Part shown: positions 12,354 through 23,301 of the stretch, one piece after another | Layout of the letters: the number at the start of each line of letters is the position of its first letter | How positions within the stretch are numbered: position 1 is the first letter of the stretch | Source of the DNA: Eleusine coracana subsp. coracana | Taxonomy: Eukaryota > Streptophyta > Magnoliopsida > Poales > Poaceae | Assembly: GCA_032690845.1 (NCBI GenBank) | Contig: CM064430.1 | Coordinates: 3,830,949-3,894,948, forward strand | Direction: 5' to 3' | Length of the DNA stretch: 64,000 nucleotides | Notes under the pieces: generated by a model | What the model was told of the DNA's origin: nothing | Databases searched by the model: none | What the model saw: only the letters and a program-made list of their open reading frames with translations | Program-made: the position numbers and the translations under genes

Positions 12354-12956
12354 GGATGGGTATGATGGGTGACGGGCTGGGCCAGCTGGGCGGCAAGCCT
12401 AGCCGTTAAAACCGTTGTATTGCCGTGAATAACAAGAGGCAATGGTTGAACTGGAATACCTAGAGGTGGGAAGTCGCGGACTCGCGGGCGTTTTTCATCG
12501 AGCTTTCTTTCCACGTCGGCTGGAGCAAGACTGAGGAGGCATGTCCACAACTGCAACGTTTTGCAGATTGGAAGCCATGGTTTCCCGTGTCGGGTTCCCG
12601 GCGACTGTTTGCGTTCGAATGGAGACGGGAAGATGTTCTGTTACAAGTGGGCGAGAGGCAAAGGGCGGCGGCAGCCCTGTATCATTTTGGGGTTCATAGC
12701 CTCTTCATTGCTTAACAAACATCTAGACCGTCCGTATTCAGAGGATGTCTGCGGTTGCCCGCTGGGGACGGTGGCCAAGTTCGACGTGAGTTCGTCAGAA
12801 GCTGCGGCCCTACTTGCCTTCACTGTCGTTGGAGGCTGCAACCACGATTGCCCATACGCTTGCGAGAGGTCTGCGACCAAGCCAGTTAGCATGGACGTTT
12901 TTTTATTTATTTGGCCCTTCCTCAACTAAAATTTTATAAATAGCTTCTAAAAACTA
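12354..12956. other. Upstream region shared with the paralog
   Basis: Bases near 12520-12600 (GGCTGGAGCAAGACT, GCATGTCCACA, CTGCAACG) recur upstream of the second DUF593 gene at about 17325-17365. The tandem duplication therefore included the 5' flank and probably the promoter. An open stretch at 12561-12929 has no recognisable domain. Confidence 0.5.
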
Positions 12957-13189
12957 CTTCCTCCGAATTTAAATTATTGACGCAATTGACTTTTTTAGTT
13001 CTTGAACCATTTGTCGTATTATAGAAATTTAAAAATTTATCAAATATGTTGTTATGATTTGTTTCATCATTAAAGAAAGATTTAATCTAAGTTATAATTT
13101 CTTATATTTGAATATATATTTTGAATAAGATAAATAATTAAATATAGCTAAAAAAGTCAACTGTGGCAACAATTAAAATCCGAAGGGAG
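12957..13189. mobile_element. Stowaway-type MITE
   Basis: The ends CTTCCTCCGAATTTAAATTA and their inverted partner ending ATCCGAAGGGAG form terminal repeats of about 44 bases, flanked by TA on both sides (12955-12956 and 13190-13191), the hallmark of Tc1/mariner-related Stowaway elements. It is 233 bases, AT-rich and non-coding. A close relative lies at 22529-22763. Confidence 0.8.
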
Positions 13190-16076
13190 TATATATTTTT
13201 AAATTTAGTCAATTTTAGTCTATATTACGTCAAGTAGTTTGACAAGACCAAATGACATGTAATGAAATGAGTTTGATTTAGCAAAGTCGTCTAACATGAC
13301 ACTTGGTCACACCAGTGAGTTTGGTATGATCCTATACACATGTCATACCGAATTGGTTGGCGTGATCAAAAGGGATCAGAGATTTTAAAAATTTAGTTTT
13401 ATGATAAGTCATTATTAAATATTAATTTAATAAAAATAAAAAATAAGTTTGTTAGCATGCTTGTCAATTGCTGCAGTTAGGGATGCAAGTGGACCTCCCA
13501 CAAGGCCACATTTAGTATAATTTTTGCTAGTTTTCGTGGGTTATCCACAATATATGTACTATATGTAGGCTCACGAGCATGTGCACACTTGCATCGCTAA
13601 CGCAACTATGAACATGCCCACCATGTGTTTGTTAGAGTCTGCCCTAGCTAGCAGTGCGATGGGCATGCTAGTGTCCGAAGGTCCGATGAGATTGGCTCAT
13701 ATTTGTCCATGACCTCATAGAAATCAATGGAAGATAGAAGTTAGAAGGAAGAAAGGGTTATGGCACCTTATGATTCTTTTAGTTGAAGCAATGGAAGCCT
13801 TTGATTTAGACACAAACAATTCATATACCACCTAAAGCATAAAAGTATGTAAAAATTATATGTCATCATAAAGAAGGAGAAAGGTAGAATGAAATAGATT
13901 AGCTAAACCATGGTTCATATTGCAAAATATGATTAATTTGTAAGTGATATAATATGTTGAATATACAAGAGGTATAATACACAATGTAATTTGGTTTGCA
14001 AGATATTATAAAATAACATATTGTGTAATAATTAAAATAAAAGGTTAAGACATTATCAAAACTAGTAGCACCATCAAATATTCTTGCCTATGTGAAACAC
14101 ACAATTTGACAGATAGTTTTGCTTCAAATCCACCTATGTGAATTTGTTTTGCAAGTTTTGGTTCGAATTGATGGGCGAAGACAACTATTCAACTAGGCAT
14201 TGGACACATCATGGTGTAAACTGATGCTTTGATGTTCATGCATGCTCTTCACTGTTGAACACAATTTTTTTATGATAACAGCTTCACTGTTGGGTTTATA
14301 GTTAACTTGTTGAACACAATTTTTTTAAGTTGGGAGCTCAGCCATATTCCTTGCAGTTTTAAGGCTATAGCCCATGTTTTAGCTGCATTAGGTGCTATGT
14401 GTGATTTAGAGTCTCAACTAATTCTTTTTGTAGCCTGCCAAATTCTATTGAATTTATGATTGCCGATGAGGCTTCAACGGTTTAATAGAAATTATGTTTC
14501 CTTTCAATAGAAAAAGTGGGATGGATATTAGAAAAAAATAGACTTTGTAAGTGGTGATATAAGATTGGATATATGTTTTGTAGTTGAGATATTTTCAAAC
14601 AAAAATTCTTGATTGGTTATCACTTGTCAACATTTTGCTTTATAATGTCGTAACTATTTCTCTTGTACAAGTCATATCTAAGTGGACATATAGTTCATTT
14701 CTTATAAATTAATGGTGCATAAAATAAAATACACATAATTCTCATTTGATAGTACTTCGCTTGTAGTCATAGTTTTAAGGCCAACATTTTATTATCCGGA
14801 AAGCTTGATGGTGAGCACTGCTACCTATAAAGCCCCATTGCCTCTATATTATCTGATGTCAATGAAACTATTTAACAAACATAGTAGATCTTTTAATACA
14901 ATATGCATGCTAGTATACACAATTATATTAATAAGGAATGCAAATATTTATAATACAAAAGTTGTTGCATCCATTTTATTAATTGTTTTATTGTAAGCTA
15001 TAAGTTAATAATAGATTTTCAAATGACTTAATAGCACATATATATTTCATTTGCCTAATACTTTTTTGAGTAAACAAAGAAAGTTTAGTTATAAACTGAT
15101 TGATTATCAATGATTAAGACATTAAGTATCATGGGACAAGAATATCGATATTGCTAGATAAGTGATGACAGGGCATAGCATATTGTAGTTCAATTTGAGG
15201 TGGTAAGAGAAAATAACTTCTTGTTATAATGACACAGGCATGATGATACTATAGAGATTAATCCAAAGGAGCTAAAACCATTCGAACTTTCAAAGCCATA
15301 TCAAAGAGGCTTTTATTCGAATGTATTTAATCTAATGATTATCTTTAATTCTTAGACATGCAACTGATTATCCATCCGGTTGAATTTCTAAAATAGCATG
15401 ATATGGTAGCCAACATACATAATGCAAGTGCCGCACCTTCGGCTTTGATATAAAGATGTCATAAATTGGCTGAACAAGCCATTTTTTTCTTCAGTAAATA
15501 GCATTCAAATTATAAAAAGTATTTAATAAATAATTTGATTATCACATTACTTTCACTTTTTAGTGACGCTCAATCCTTGAAATTCATGGTTTTGTATTTA
15601 TTATGAAAACTAAATATTCATATAAAAAAAGTTTTTGTAATAACTATGTAGTGTCTCTCAACATATAGCTATTAGATAGAATTAAATTCAAAAAATTATA
15701 AAAGAATTATATAACTCATAGTTTAAATTAATTAGAAAGAAATAATAATAATAAAGGAGTTAAGTTCAGCCCAAGAAAAAAGTTGCAGAGTTAAGTTGAT
15801 AATCAATTATACATGCTGATATTTCTTAAAGAAAAAGTCAGAAAGGTAGAGTGAAAAAGATTTGCTAAACAAAGGTTAATATGCAAAATATGATGAATTT
15901 GTAAAAGGTATAATATATATACAATGTAATTTATTTGACAAAATTATAGAATAAAACATATTGTGTAATTATCTGTAGCACATGAAAACAATGTCTAGGA
16001 GGTGGAACTATCATTCAAAAAATTAAACGTTAACACATTACTGAAAGAAGTAGCAAAGCGTTGAATATTCTTGTCC
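13190..16076. other. AT-rich spacer, probably a non-autonomous Helitron body
   Basis: No gene. The segment at 14540-15060 is another copy of the dispersed repeat seen at 7740. Bases 13850-14130 and 15820-16102 are diverged direct copies of each other, and both finish in AGTTTTGCTTC after a Helitron-like end (degenerate in the first). The 5' end of the element could not be fixed. Confidence 0.4.
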
Positions 16077-16102
16077 GTGTGAGTGCACGGGTTGACTGCT
16101 AG
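16077..16102 (+). mobile_element. Helitron-like 3' terminus
   Basis: A short hairpin (CCGTG, loop TGAGTG, CACGG) is followed eight bases later by CTAG and then T, which is the standard Helitron 3' end (hairpin plus CTRR before T). From 16103 onward the sequence aligns with the downstream region of the other DUF593 gene (about 11157 on), so the similarity boundary falls exactly at this terminus. Confidence 0.6.
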
Positions 16103-16294
16103 TTTTGCTTCGAATCTTGAGAGTGCCCTTGGACCTCTCGAGGAGTGGGAGCAGGCCGAGGAGCAAGTACGTCGTTGGCGACGAGCAGATGATGTTTGGG
16201 AGCTTCCTGTAGATTATTTGTTTTTAGATCGATACTCCAGATAAGGCGGGAAACCAAAGACAGGAAGTTGGCTCTGCTCGGATGTACTACTGTT

Positions 16295-17170
16295 TTACCT
16301 CGCCGCAGACGCAGAACGTTTCGTTCCCCATGATATCGTGGAGAAGAACCACTGAAGAGAAAGGACGGCAGAGTCAGCATCACGATGTCGAATGACGAAA
16401 TCACCAGCACCATAACAACTCGATAAGAATCGTGTGAGTACCTTGAAGATGCCGAGCACCGGGAAGCGCTTCTGTTTCCCTGCCGCATCGTCCCGCCGCC
16501 GCGCCAGCACTGCCTGCGCACGCTCGGCACGCAGCGCCGCCACCTCCCTTCGAACCGCCACGCTGTCCGCCTCCAACGCCTCCACCCTCGCGCGAAGATC
16601 CCCAGCCACGGTCTTCGTCTTCCCGGCGACCCAGCTCACGTCCACCGGGTGCTTGTCTTGGAACTCATCCGTGGCCGCTGGAGGCGGCAGAGAAGACGAC
16701 GACGCCGCCGCCTCCTTGTTGTTCATCATCGCACCCTTGGCCTTGCCGTCGTCGTCAACAACGGGATCATCGATGCCGTGGGCGCGGAGGATCGCCCGGT
16801 ACGACGCGGCGACCGCGTAGGCCTCGGCGATCTGGTCCTGGAGCTCGCGGTCGCGGGCGGCGCGCACCTCCGCGACCCGCCGGAACTCGCGGGCCTCGAT
16901 CATCGCCGCCGACTTCTCCCGCTGCAGCCGCGCGATCATCGCCATGGCCTCGGTTGCCGCGGTCTCCGCGGCGCCCTGCTCCGCGTCCAGGTCGGCACGC
17001 AGCGCCGCCGCCGCGCGCTCCGCGGCCTTCTTCTCCGCGCGCAGCCGCAGCACATCGGCCTCCAGCTCCGCCAGACGCCGGTGGACACGCTCCCGCTCCT
17101 CCCATGCCTGCGAGCGGCGCCGCACCATGCCGCGCCACGCGGGCGCTGATGACGTGGCCGCCGGCTCCAT
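16295..17170 (-). CDS. DUF593 / zein-binding-like coiled-coil protein, copy 2
   Basis: Two exons: 17170-16442 and 16351-16295, with a 90-base GT-AG intron, giving 261 residues. The start MEPAATSSAPAW was chosen because it aligns with MDPASAAATASLASAW of the paralog. An in-frame ATG at 17353 would add 61 unconserved residues from what looks like 5' UTR. The core is EAMAMIARLQREKSAAMIEA at about 75-94, with flanking coils at 20-130 and a second coil LRARVEALEADS...LRAERAQ near the C-terminus. The linker between coils differs entirely from copy 1 (Asn/Ala/Ser-rich), which suggests a flexible spacer. The intron is a multiple of three and has no in-frame stop, so a retained-intron isoform of 291 residues is possible. 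Function as for copy 1, inferred from family only. Confidence 0.7.
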   Translation of the reverse strand: MEPAATSSAPAWRGMVRRRSQAWEERERVHRRLAELEADVLRLRAEKKAAERAAAALRADLDAEQGAAETAATEAMAMIARLQREKSAAMIEAREFRRVAEVRAARDRELQDQIAEAYAVAASYRAILRAHGIDDPVVDDDGKAKGAMMNNKEAAASSSSLPPPAATDEFQDKHPVDVSWVAGKTKTVAGDLRARVEALEADSVAVRREVAALRAERAQAVLARRRDDAAGKQKRFPVLGIFKVLTRFLSSCYGAGDFVIRHRDADSAVLSLQWFFSTISWGTKRSASAAR

Positions 17171-17709
17171 GGATGATGGAGCCTGTGTGGCCGCCGCGGC
17201 GGCGAACGGAATGGAACGGGGTGGGACCCCGGCCCGCGTGGATATGTAACAAGAGGACTTGGCGCGCTTGCAACGGTTGGAGTACAGGAGAAGTTGCAGG
17301 CTTGAAGCGTTGCGCTGTCCACGTCGGCTGGAGCAAGACTCTGGCATGTCCACAGCTGCAACGTATGCAGATGTGATAGCTGCATGTCCGGTTCCCAGAA
17401 GTTGGGCTTCTGCCGGAAAGTGGTAGTGTTACCACTTACCAGTGGGGTGGCATTTTTGTTTTTTCTGTCCCTGAGAAAAATATTTTTCACACTTGAATCC
17501 TGTAGAAAACTGTACTGAAAATGTATCATTCATACGGCACCATAACATTTGGCATCCTACTGTTCCACGTTGGCACCAAAGGTTGTGGTTTTTACTGATT
17601 TGGCTGGTGTGGCGCCAAAGCAATTGCCATGGTCAAAGGCCACCTCCTGCTCCTCTTTGCGGCGTAGCAGGGTGATGAAAAAGATAAGTGCAATATATTT
17701 AAATATACA

Positions 17710-17920
17710 GGGTCCGTTTGGGAGGGCTTATCGTGAAATAACTTATGACATTTTAATAGTGTTTCTACTGTGACAACAAGATTATAAGCCAGAAAAAGTT
17801 AAAAAAACCAACTTATTTCAATTTATTGCTATATTGAATAATGTTTTTACTATAGCAACAGTACAAAAGGTACATAAACGGTTGAGTCAAAAGCAACTCT
17901 AAACTGTGCCAAACGGTCCC
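17710..17920. mobile_element. Small inverted-repeat element (hAT-type MITE candidate)
   Basis: The left end GGGTCCGTTTGGGAGGGCTTA-like sequence and the inverted right end (TGCCAAACGGTCCC) share the GGNCCGTTTGG motif common to grass hAT-related MITEs. A clear 8-base target duplication is not preserved. It is non-coding. Confidence 0.5.
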
Positions 17921-18615
17921 ATATTGTTGAATGTCTGTTGTGAAGTATGCATGTCGTGCTCTATAGCTCCCTGTCTGCTATTACACACACACACAAAAAA
18001 AAAAGCTCCCTGTCTGCTGAGTGCTGAGCACATGAAGCAAATTTGGAAATTTTAAGCCAACATAGGCCCAATTATAGACGGGTCTGGACTGAGTTTTGTT
18101 GGCCCATAACAACCAAGATAGGCCTGAGTCCGGTCCAAAACAAGAAATCGATTAACAATCACATTCATTTCCACGTGCTAAGACCAACTGCCTGCTTCAA
18201 TGCTTAGCGTGCACCTGAATATCGGTTCACCAAACTAGCAGTGGCATGCATGAGGCGGCATGAGTCATCGACATGACAGCGTCACATGCTCGTTACCATC
18301 TTGCACCTGCATTTCCGATGACTCAGCAACACCGGACTGGATCGGATTGGATCTTGGCCGTACGTCGTGCCGACACAATAATTCTCTCGCTCTGAAAAGT
18401 AGAAAATAAAGTAGGCAGCTCAAGCCACCAAACAAGCTTCAGCATGCTTTTTCAGAGCAGTAAAAGAAAAAGTGATTGATGAGCGTCCAAATTTGAAGCT
18501 TCGTGTGTTTGGGCTCTTACTATCGTCCGTCGATATCTCTCGTGATCTCGATTCTCAAACATCAGAGGGGTGGATCAAATCTGCAACATTTTTCAATTGC
18601 CACTGTTATCAGAAG
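17921..18615. other. Intergenic sequence
   Basis: Only a short CA/A-rich microsatellite near 17985-18003 stands out. No gene seen. Confidence 0.4.
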
Positions 18616-19260
18616 CAGGTTGAAATAACCGGGGTACCGGCTGGGTAACCTGGTTAACTGGAAAACCGATCCGGACTGGTTACTCCGGCCAGCCGGATAG
18701 CCTCCGTTATGATTTATAAAAATTTAAAATTTAAGAAAATTTATATTAGACAAAACCGGTATAATTAACCGGTTAATCGGAATAACTGATGGTTAACAAG
18801 TGAAATCGTGCAAAAACTGATATTTTTAAACTTAAAAATATATATTCAAAATATAATAAGAAAATCGACCTAACTGCATGGTTAACCAGAAATATTGGTC
18901 GGTTAACCAATCCAACCGACCGGTTAACCAGTTCTTGGCCACATGCTCCGCCAAACGATTTTTTTTGGTTAACCAGTCGGTTATATCGGTTATCGATTAA
19001 CCGATGAACCGGGCTTGACCGGTTATACCAGCCCAGCTGGTTATGTAAACCCTGACCAGAAGGAAAGCAAACAGCAAGTCATAGCAGGAACATGTTTCAA
19101 ATAACCGACATAATCAGCCAGCTTGGTTCGATGAAAAATCGATCGATTAATCAAAATAACCGGTTAAATAATTTACTATAATAATAAGATCAATTATTAG
19201 CGGCTAACCGGCTGGTCGAGATGACCGAACTGAACCAGTTGCGGTTAATCAGGACGCAGC
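18616..19260. repeat. Cluster of AACCGG/GGTTAACC motifs, foldback-like
   Basis: The motifs AACCGG, GGTTAACC and CCGGTTAA occur well over a dozen times in both orientations. Outer sequences near 18620 (AAATAACCGGGGTACCGG) and 19020-19050 (inverted, ...GGTTATGTAAACCCTG) form a weak terminal inverted repeat. A related fragment continues at 19095-19260. Probably a non-autonomous DNA transposon with subterminal repeats, or a decayed palindromic repeat. No coding frame. Confidence 0.5.
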
Positions 19261-19404
19261 GAGAGAAATCTTATTCATGGACAATTAATCAACATCACAA
19301 AAAAAAAATCCGCCACTCGAATTCTTCAAACTGTCTGCGTGAGGCAAATGCGTACATGTCGTCGATGATCCAGTAGCAGCTAGCCAGCTACCCTAACGGC
19401 CCCC

Positions 19405-20388
19405 CTACTCGGAGTCCATGTTCTCGACGACGAACCGCCGGACGAGCTTGACGAGCTCGTCGCCTTGCGCCGACCAGGCATCATCATCCAAGAACCCGTG
19501 CCCGACGCCGGCGAGCTCGACGTACTCCACCTCCTTCCCCCACTCCTCCTTCATCCACCGCGCGTACTGCGCGTGCCGCTCGCGCAGGACGTCGCGCTCC
19601 GCCGCGACGACGAGCACGGGCGCCATCGGCACGGCGTCGAGCGGCGGCGCCTCCGGCCCGGCCAGATTCACCACCGGGTGGTCCTTCGTCGCGCCGTCGG
19701 GAAGGAACAGCCGCGCGTAGCCGTCGACCACGTCCGCGTCGTCGTGCGGGCACTCGATCTCGGCGCGCGTGCGCGTCGCGCCGGTCACGGCCGGCGTGAC
19801 GAGGACGGAGCCGCGGAGCCTGACCTGTGGGCCGAGCCCGGTCTTGCCGAACCTGACCGCCACGTGGTGCGCGACGTTGCCGCCGGCCGAGTCGCCGGCG
19901 ACGAAGACGCGGGCGAAGTCGGCGGCGTCGGCGAGCCACGGGTCGGCGTGTGTCTTGAGCCAGGCCATGGCGCTCGCGCCGTCATCCTGCGCCGCGGGGA
20001 GGCGGTGCTCCGGCGCGAGGCGGTAGTCGAAGGAGACCACGACGGCGGGGAGCTCGGCGGCGAGGCGGAGGCACCAGGCGTGCGGGCCCGGCCAGCGGCC
20101 GGAGCCGAGGCAGAAGAACCCCGCGGCGCCGCCGGCGCCGTGGAAGTAGGCCATGACGGGGATCCGCGCGTCGTTGGACGCGCCGAGGTGGCGTGGACGG
20201 TACAGGCGCGCGCTTAGGTCCATTTCTGGCTCCCACGTCACGTCCTTCCACTCCACGCCGGAGTCGTCGTCTGCGATGGTATCCGCCTGGAACGAGGCCG
20301 GCGGCTCGGGTGCTCGCTGAACTGTGCCGTCGCTCATCAGCTGGACCAGGCCGCGGAGGTCTTGCGCCACCACGTGCGGTTTCGGCAT
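19405..20388 (-). CDS. Carboxylesterase CXE-1 (alpha/beta hydrolase, GID1-like family)
   Basis: Single exon, 327 residues, starting MPKPHVVAQDLRGLVQLMSDG. A farther upstream in-frame ATG (20496) adds 36 residues that do not match the family. It belongs to the plant carboxylesterase / hormone-sensitive-lipase group, soluble hydrolases of small esters. The nucleophile is Ser167 in GDSAGGN, with Asp266 (AERDVL) and His297 (GVGHGF) completing the triad. DYRLAPEHRLPA at 121-132 is a family signature. The oxyanion-hole motif is HGAGG (83-87) rather than the usual HGGG. Because the catalytic His is kept, it is unlikely to be a GID1-type gibberellin receptor, which lacks it. The closest relatives here are CXE-2 (40261-41298) and CXE-3 (49359-50399), but it is clearly more diverged. 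Substrate unknown. Confidence 0.88.
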   Translation of the reverse strand: MPKPHVVAQDLRGLVQLMSDGTVQRAPEPPASFQADTIADDDSGVEWKDVTWEPEMDLSARLYRPRHLGASNDARIPVMAYFHGAGGAAGFFCLGSGRWPGPHAWCLRLAAELPAVVVSFDYRLAPEHRLPAAQDDGASAMAWLKTHADPWLADAADFARVFVAGDSAGGNVAHHVAVRFGKTGLGPQVRLRGSVLVTPAVTGATRTRAEIECPHDDADVVDGYARLFLPDGATKDHPVVNLAGPEAPPLDAVPMAPVLVVAAERDVLRERHAQYARWMKEEWGKEVEYVELAGVGHGFLDDDAWSAQGDELVKLVRRFVVENMDSE

Positions 20389-22407
20389 GGTTGGCTGCCC
20401 GTTGATGCGTGTCTGTGCGATGTGATTTCGGGTGAAGCTCAGGTGCGTGCTGTGATGCGCTATAAAAGTGAGCGCACCAACCTTTTTTGGTTGCATACTT
20501 ATGTTGGTCGGGCGAATGAATTCTCGATGAAGCTGACAGTGATGTTTTTACTTTCTACTACAGAAAACCAATACTACCTTATTAATGAATGATTTATTTT
20601 TAAAGTCACATATATTATGTGGTGGATTAAATTAGGAGGAGAAGAAATGGCGTCAGAGGTACGTGCCTAGAAAGTTTAGGGCGTTAGAGAAAAAAAAAAG
20701 ACACATACCGTGATAACAGAACTGTAAGGCCAGTCAACGAACAATTGCAGCGAGGTTGCGGTGACACGTTGAATAGAAACTTACTGTTTCTAGGCTATTA
20801 ACCTAAGCATCTGCCTGCGAAAACAAATATAGATACGATCCTCTTGAGCATGAACCTCTCCAAGTGAGGTGTTTCTAAAAACAGTTTGCGTAGTATGTGG
20901 ATGAGGCAGTTTAAGAGGGGAATACTTTAAGAGGACTACAACCGCATCTACTTCCAGAGGCAAATGGTAACGGTAGGGGCCGCTACAAATATTGTGCAAC
21001 GGCACATGTACATTAGACGGAAGGATATTTTGAAAGTATATATAATTTCTTAAGAGGTAGTATAAGATAGGATTTATGTTCTAATAAAGCTAAGAATCAA
21101 AGATATTTTATAAACAAAAATCTTTGTTTCGTTGTCACCTACCAAAATTTTGCTCAGTAATGTCGTCGGTACTTAAAAGAAAACTAGTTTTCTTGTGGTA
21201 GTCATATCTAGACTCTAGTGCATAATTAATTTCTTAAAAAGTATTGCTTCCCCAAACAAATCACATAGTTTTCATTCTGAACTATATCGATCGTAATTAA
21301 TCATGAGTCAGTAAATTCATTGTCTAGGAGAAATTCGATGGTGAGCACTACCATCTAAAATACCATGATTGAGATTACCCGCTAAATATATGGTAGAAAG
21401 GAAACTATATTATTATATAATTTAGCAATGCAATATTTATATTGTCTTTCAATATTGTTTTCAAGAATACATAATCTATGATACAAGTTGTTATTATAAT
21501 AATATATATGTTTATTGTAAATTACAAGTTAATTATAGACTTTTAAAAATTCGGCATATCATCTATGTATTACTTTTCCTAACCAAATGATGAATTGATT
21601 AGGAAATTAAGGTTAGCAAGTTCAGACCAATGACTCAATGAAAACATGGTCTTGGCAACCAATATATATTTTATCTCCTCACCAGTACTCTCCTTATGCA
21701 TGAGGACATTTTTTAGGCAAGGAAGGTAAAATAGAACTAGAAATACAGTGTGTCGTTGCCACGGTTCTTTTATTATGACTAGATGTTTGATAGCCCCTAT
21801 GTGGTTTGTACTATGATTCGAGCATTGAAAAAAAAATCAAATCACTCACCAATGTTTGTAGCAAGAATATGCTTCCATATACTAAGCCCATGTACAACAA
21901 ACTATCTTTTTCGGATAAGATGTGAATTAACAGAGAGTAAAAAAAATTCTATAGTTTCCACCTATGTGTACGGAGAATATGATTTTTCTGGTCGGTTGAT
22001 ATGAATTTGATGTTGACTAAAGCATTTATCATAATATGTATGTTGATATTTAGAATTGACTTCAGACAATTTACATAAATTTCTATAATAAAAATTTGGT
22101 AGGACACAAATATTTGTTTATGTAAGTTAGCAAGTAATAATAGTTTTTCAATAATCAATACAAAATATCTCTATTAGTTTTACTAAGGAAATGGATAATG
22201 CAGAAATAACCTAAGAAGCTGATCTTCGTCTCTTGTCACTACTCTCCCTACACAAGGAAGAAACTAAAAAAATAGATAAAATAACCTCTAACCGTGAAGG
22301 GAGGAAAGGAATATGAATATTTGTACAACTTACATGCCATTTTTTTAGATAATGGGTAAAGGACCCAACTTTGTCCTCCTAAGATGTGACGACCATTGTG
22401 TTTATTA
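20389..22407. other. Intergenic, includes dispersed repeat copy 3
   Basis: About 21040-21560 matches the AT-rich repeat family (AGTATAAGATAGGATTTATG; GTTGTCACCTACCAAAATTT; CATATCTAGACTC). No gene or RNA was recognised in the rest. Confidence 0.4.
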
Positions 22408-22875
22408 CTATTCCGTTTCAAAAATTTTATCGTTGTTGAAATTTTTAGTTATGTTTGACCATTCATATTGCTCAAAATATTTATTCAAATATAAAAGATT
22501 ATAAGTTGTATATAAATTTTATCTAGTACTTCCTCCGAATTTAAATTATTGACACAATTAACTTTTTTAGTTATGTTTGACTATTCGTCTTACTTAAAAA
22601 TTTTGAAAATTTATTAAATATTTTATTATAATTTATTTTATCACTAAAAGAAGTAAATATATATCTTATACTTTTTTATATTTGAATAAATATTTTAAAA
22701 AATACGAATAGTCAGATATAGCTAAAAAAGTCAACTACGTAAATAATTTAAATCCAGAGGAGATAACAAAATAAATTACTAAAAAATATATAATAATTTT
22801 TGTTATTTTTAAAATGAAAAAAGATCAAAGATAACAAAAAAGTTAATAATCACAATAATTTTGGAACGGTGAAAG
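22408..22875. mobile_element. Stowaway-like MITE interrupted by a second MITE
   Basis: The outer ends CTATTCCGTTTCAAAAATTT and the inverted ...TTTTGGAACGGTGAAAG are flanked by TA (22406-22407 and 22876-22877). An independent Stowaway copy sits inside, so the outer element was present first. Confidence 0.65.
22529..22763. mobile_element. Inner Stowaway MITE
   Basis: It has the same family ends as the element at 12957-13189 (CTTCCTCCGAATTTAAATTA; GACACAATTAACTTTTTTAG and their inverted partners). It lies at a TA site within the outer MITE. The right end is slightly degenerate (AGAGGAGATA). Confidence 0.7.
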
Positions 22876-23301
22876 TACAACATAAATTCCATGAGGTTCA
22901 GATATATGACAATGCATATAAGGCCCATGTGCTGCTGCACTGTAGATACATTGGGTTTACTGGTGCTTGCGCAAGGGGAAATCTCTCAATCCCTGGTGTT
23001 TGCAACCGTCAATTCGAAGGTGTGTTGATGCCGTGCAGCAATTTTGTGCATCAAGACTGACGTACTGTGCGCAGTATGTAACCAGGAATCTTGTATCTGA
23101 CCACTGCTTCAGCTTCACAGCCAACGCACCTTGTGCTCGCCTGCCGTCGCTCGCAAAAGACAATTCCAGACTTTGCTTTCCTGCTGGAATCTTTGTTGTC
23201 GCCTCAGGGCAGCATCTCCGGTCGGCGTAATATATTATTCCGCTGCCCTCTCGGCTCTGTATTTGATTATCGAACAGAACGGATTCACGAACAGGAAAAT
23301 C

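Noticed and set aside
11538..12365. Open frame of 275 codons on the plus strand opposite the first DUF593 gene
   Set aside because: Very GC-rich exon; the complementary frame is open by composition. Its Arg/His-rich product has no domain, and the minus-strand frame is supported by the paralog.
12561..12929. Possible small gene of 122 codons with several Cys
   Set aside because: No similarity recognised, and its start overlaps upstream sequence shared by both DUF593 copies while the frame is not conserved near 17.3 kb.
17171..17353. N-terminal extension of DUF593 copy 2 from an upstream ATG
   Set aside because: The extension is not conserved in copy 1, whose similar upstream DNA is non-coding; the aligned start at 17170 is preferred.
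19465..20217. 250-codon plus-strand frame opposite CXE-1
   Set aside because: Shadow of the esterase coding strand; repeated RRGEA-type composition and no recognisable domain.
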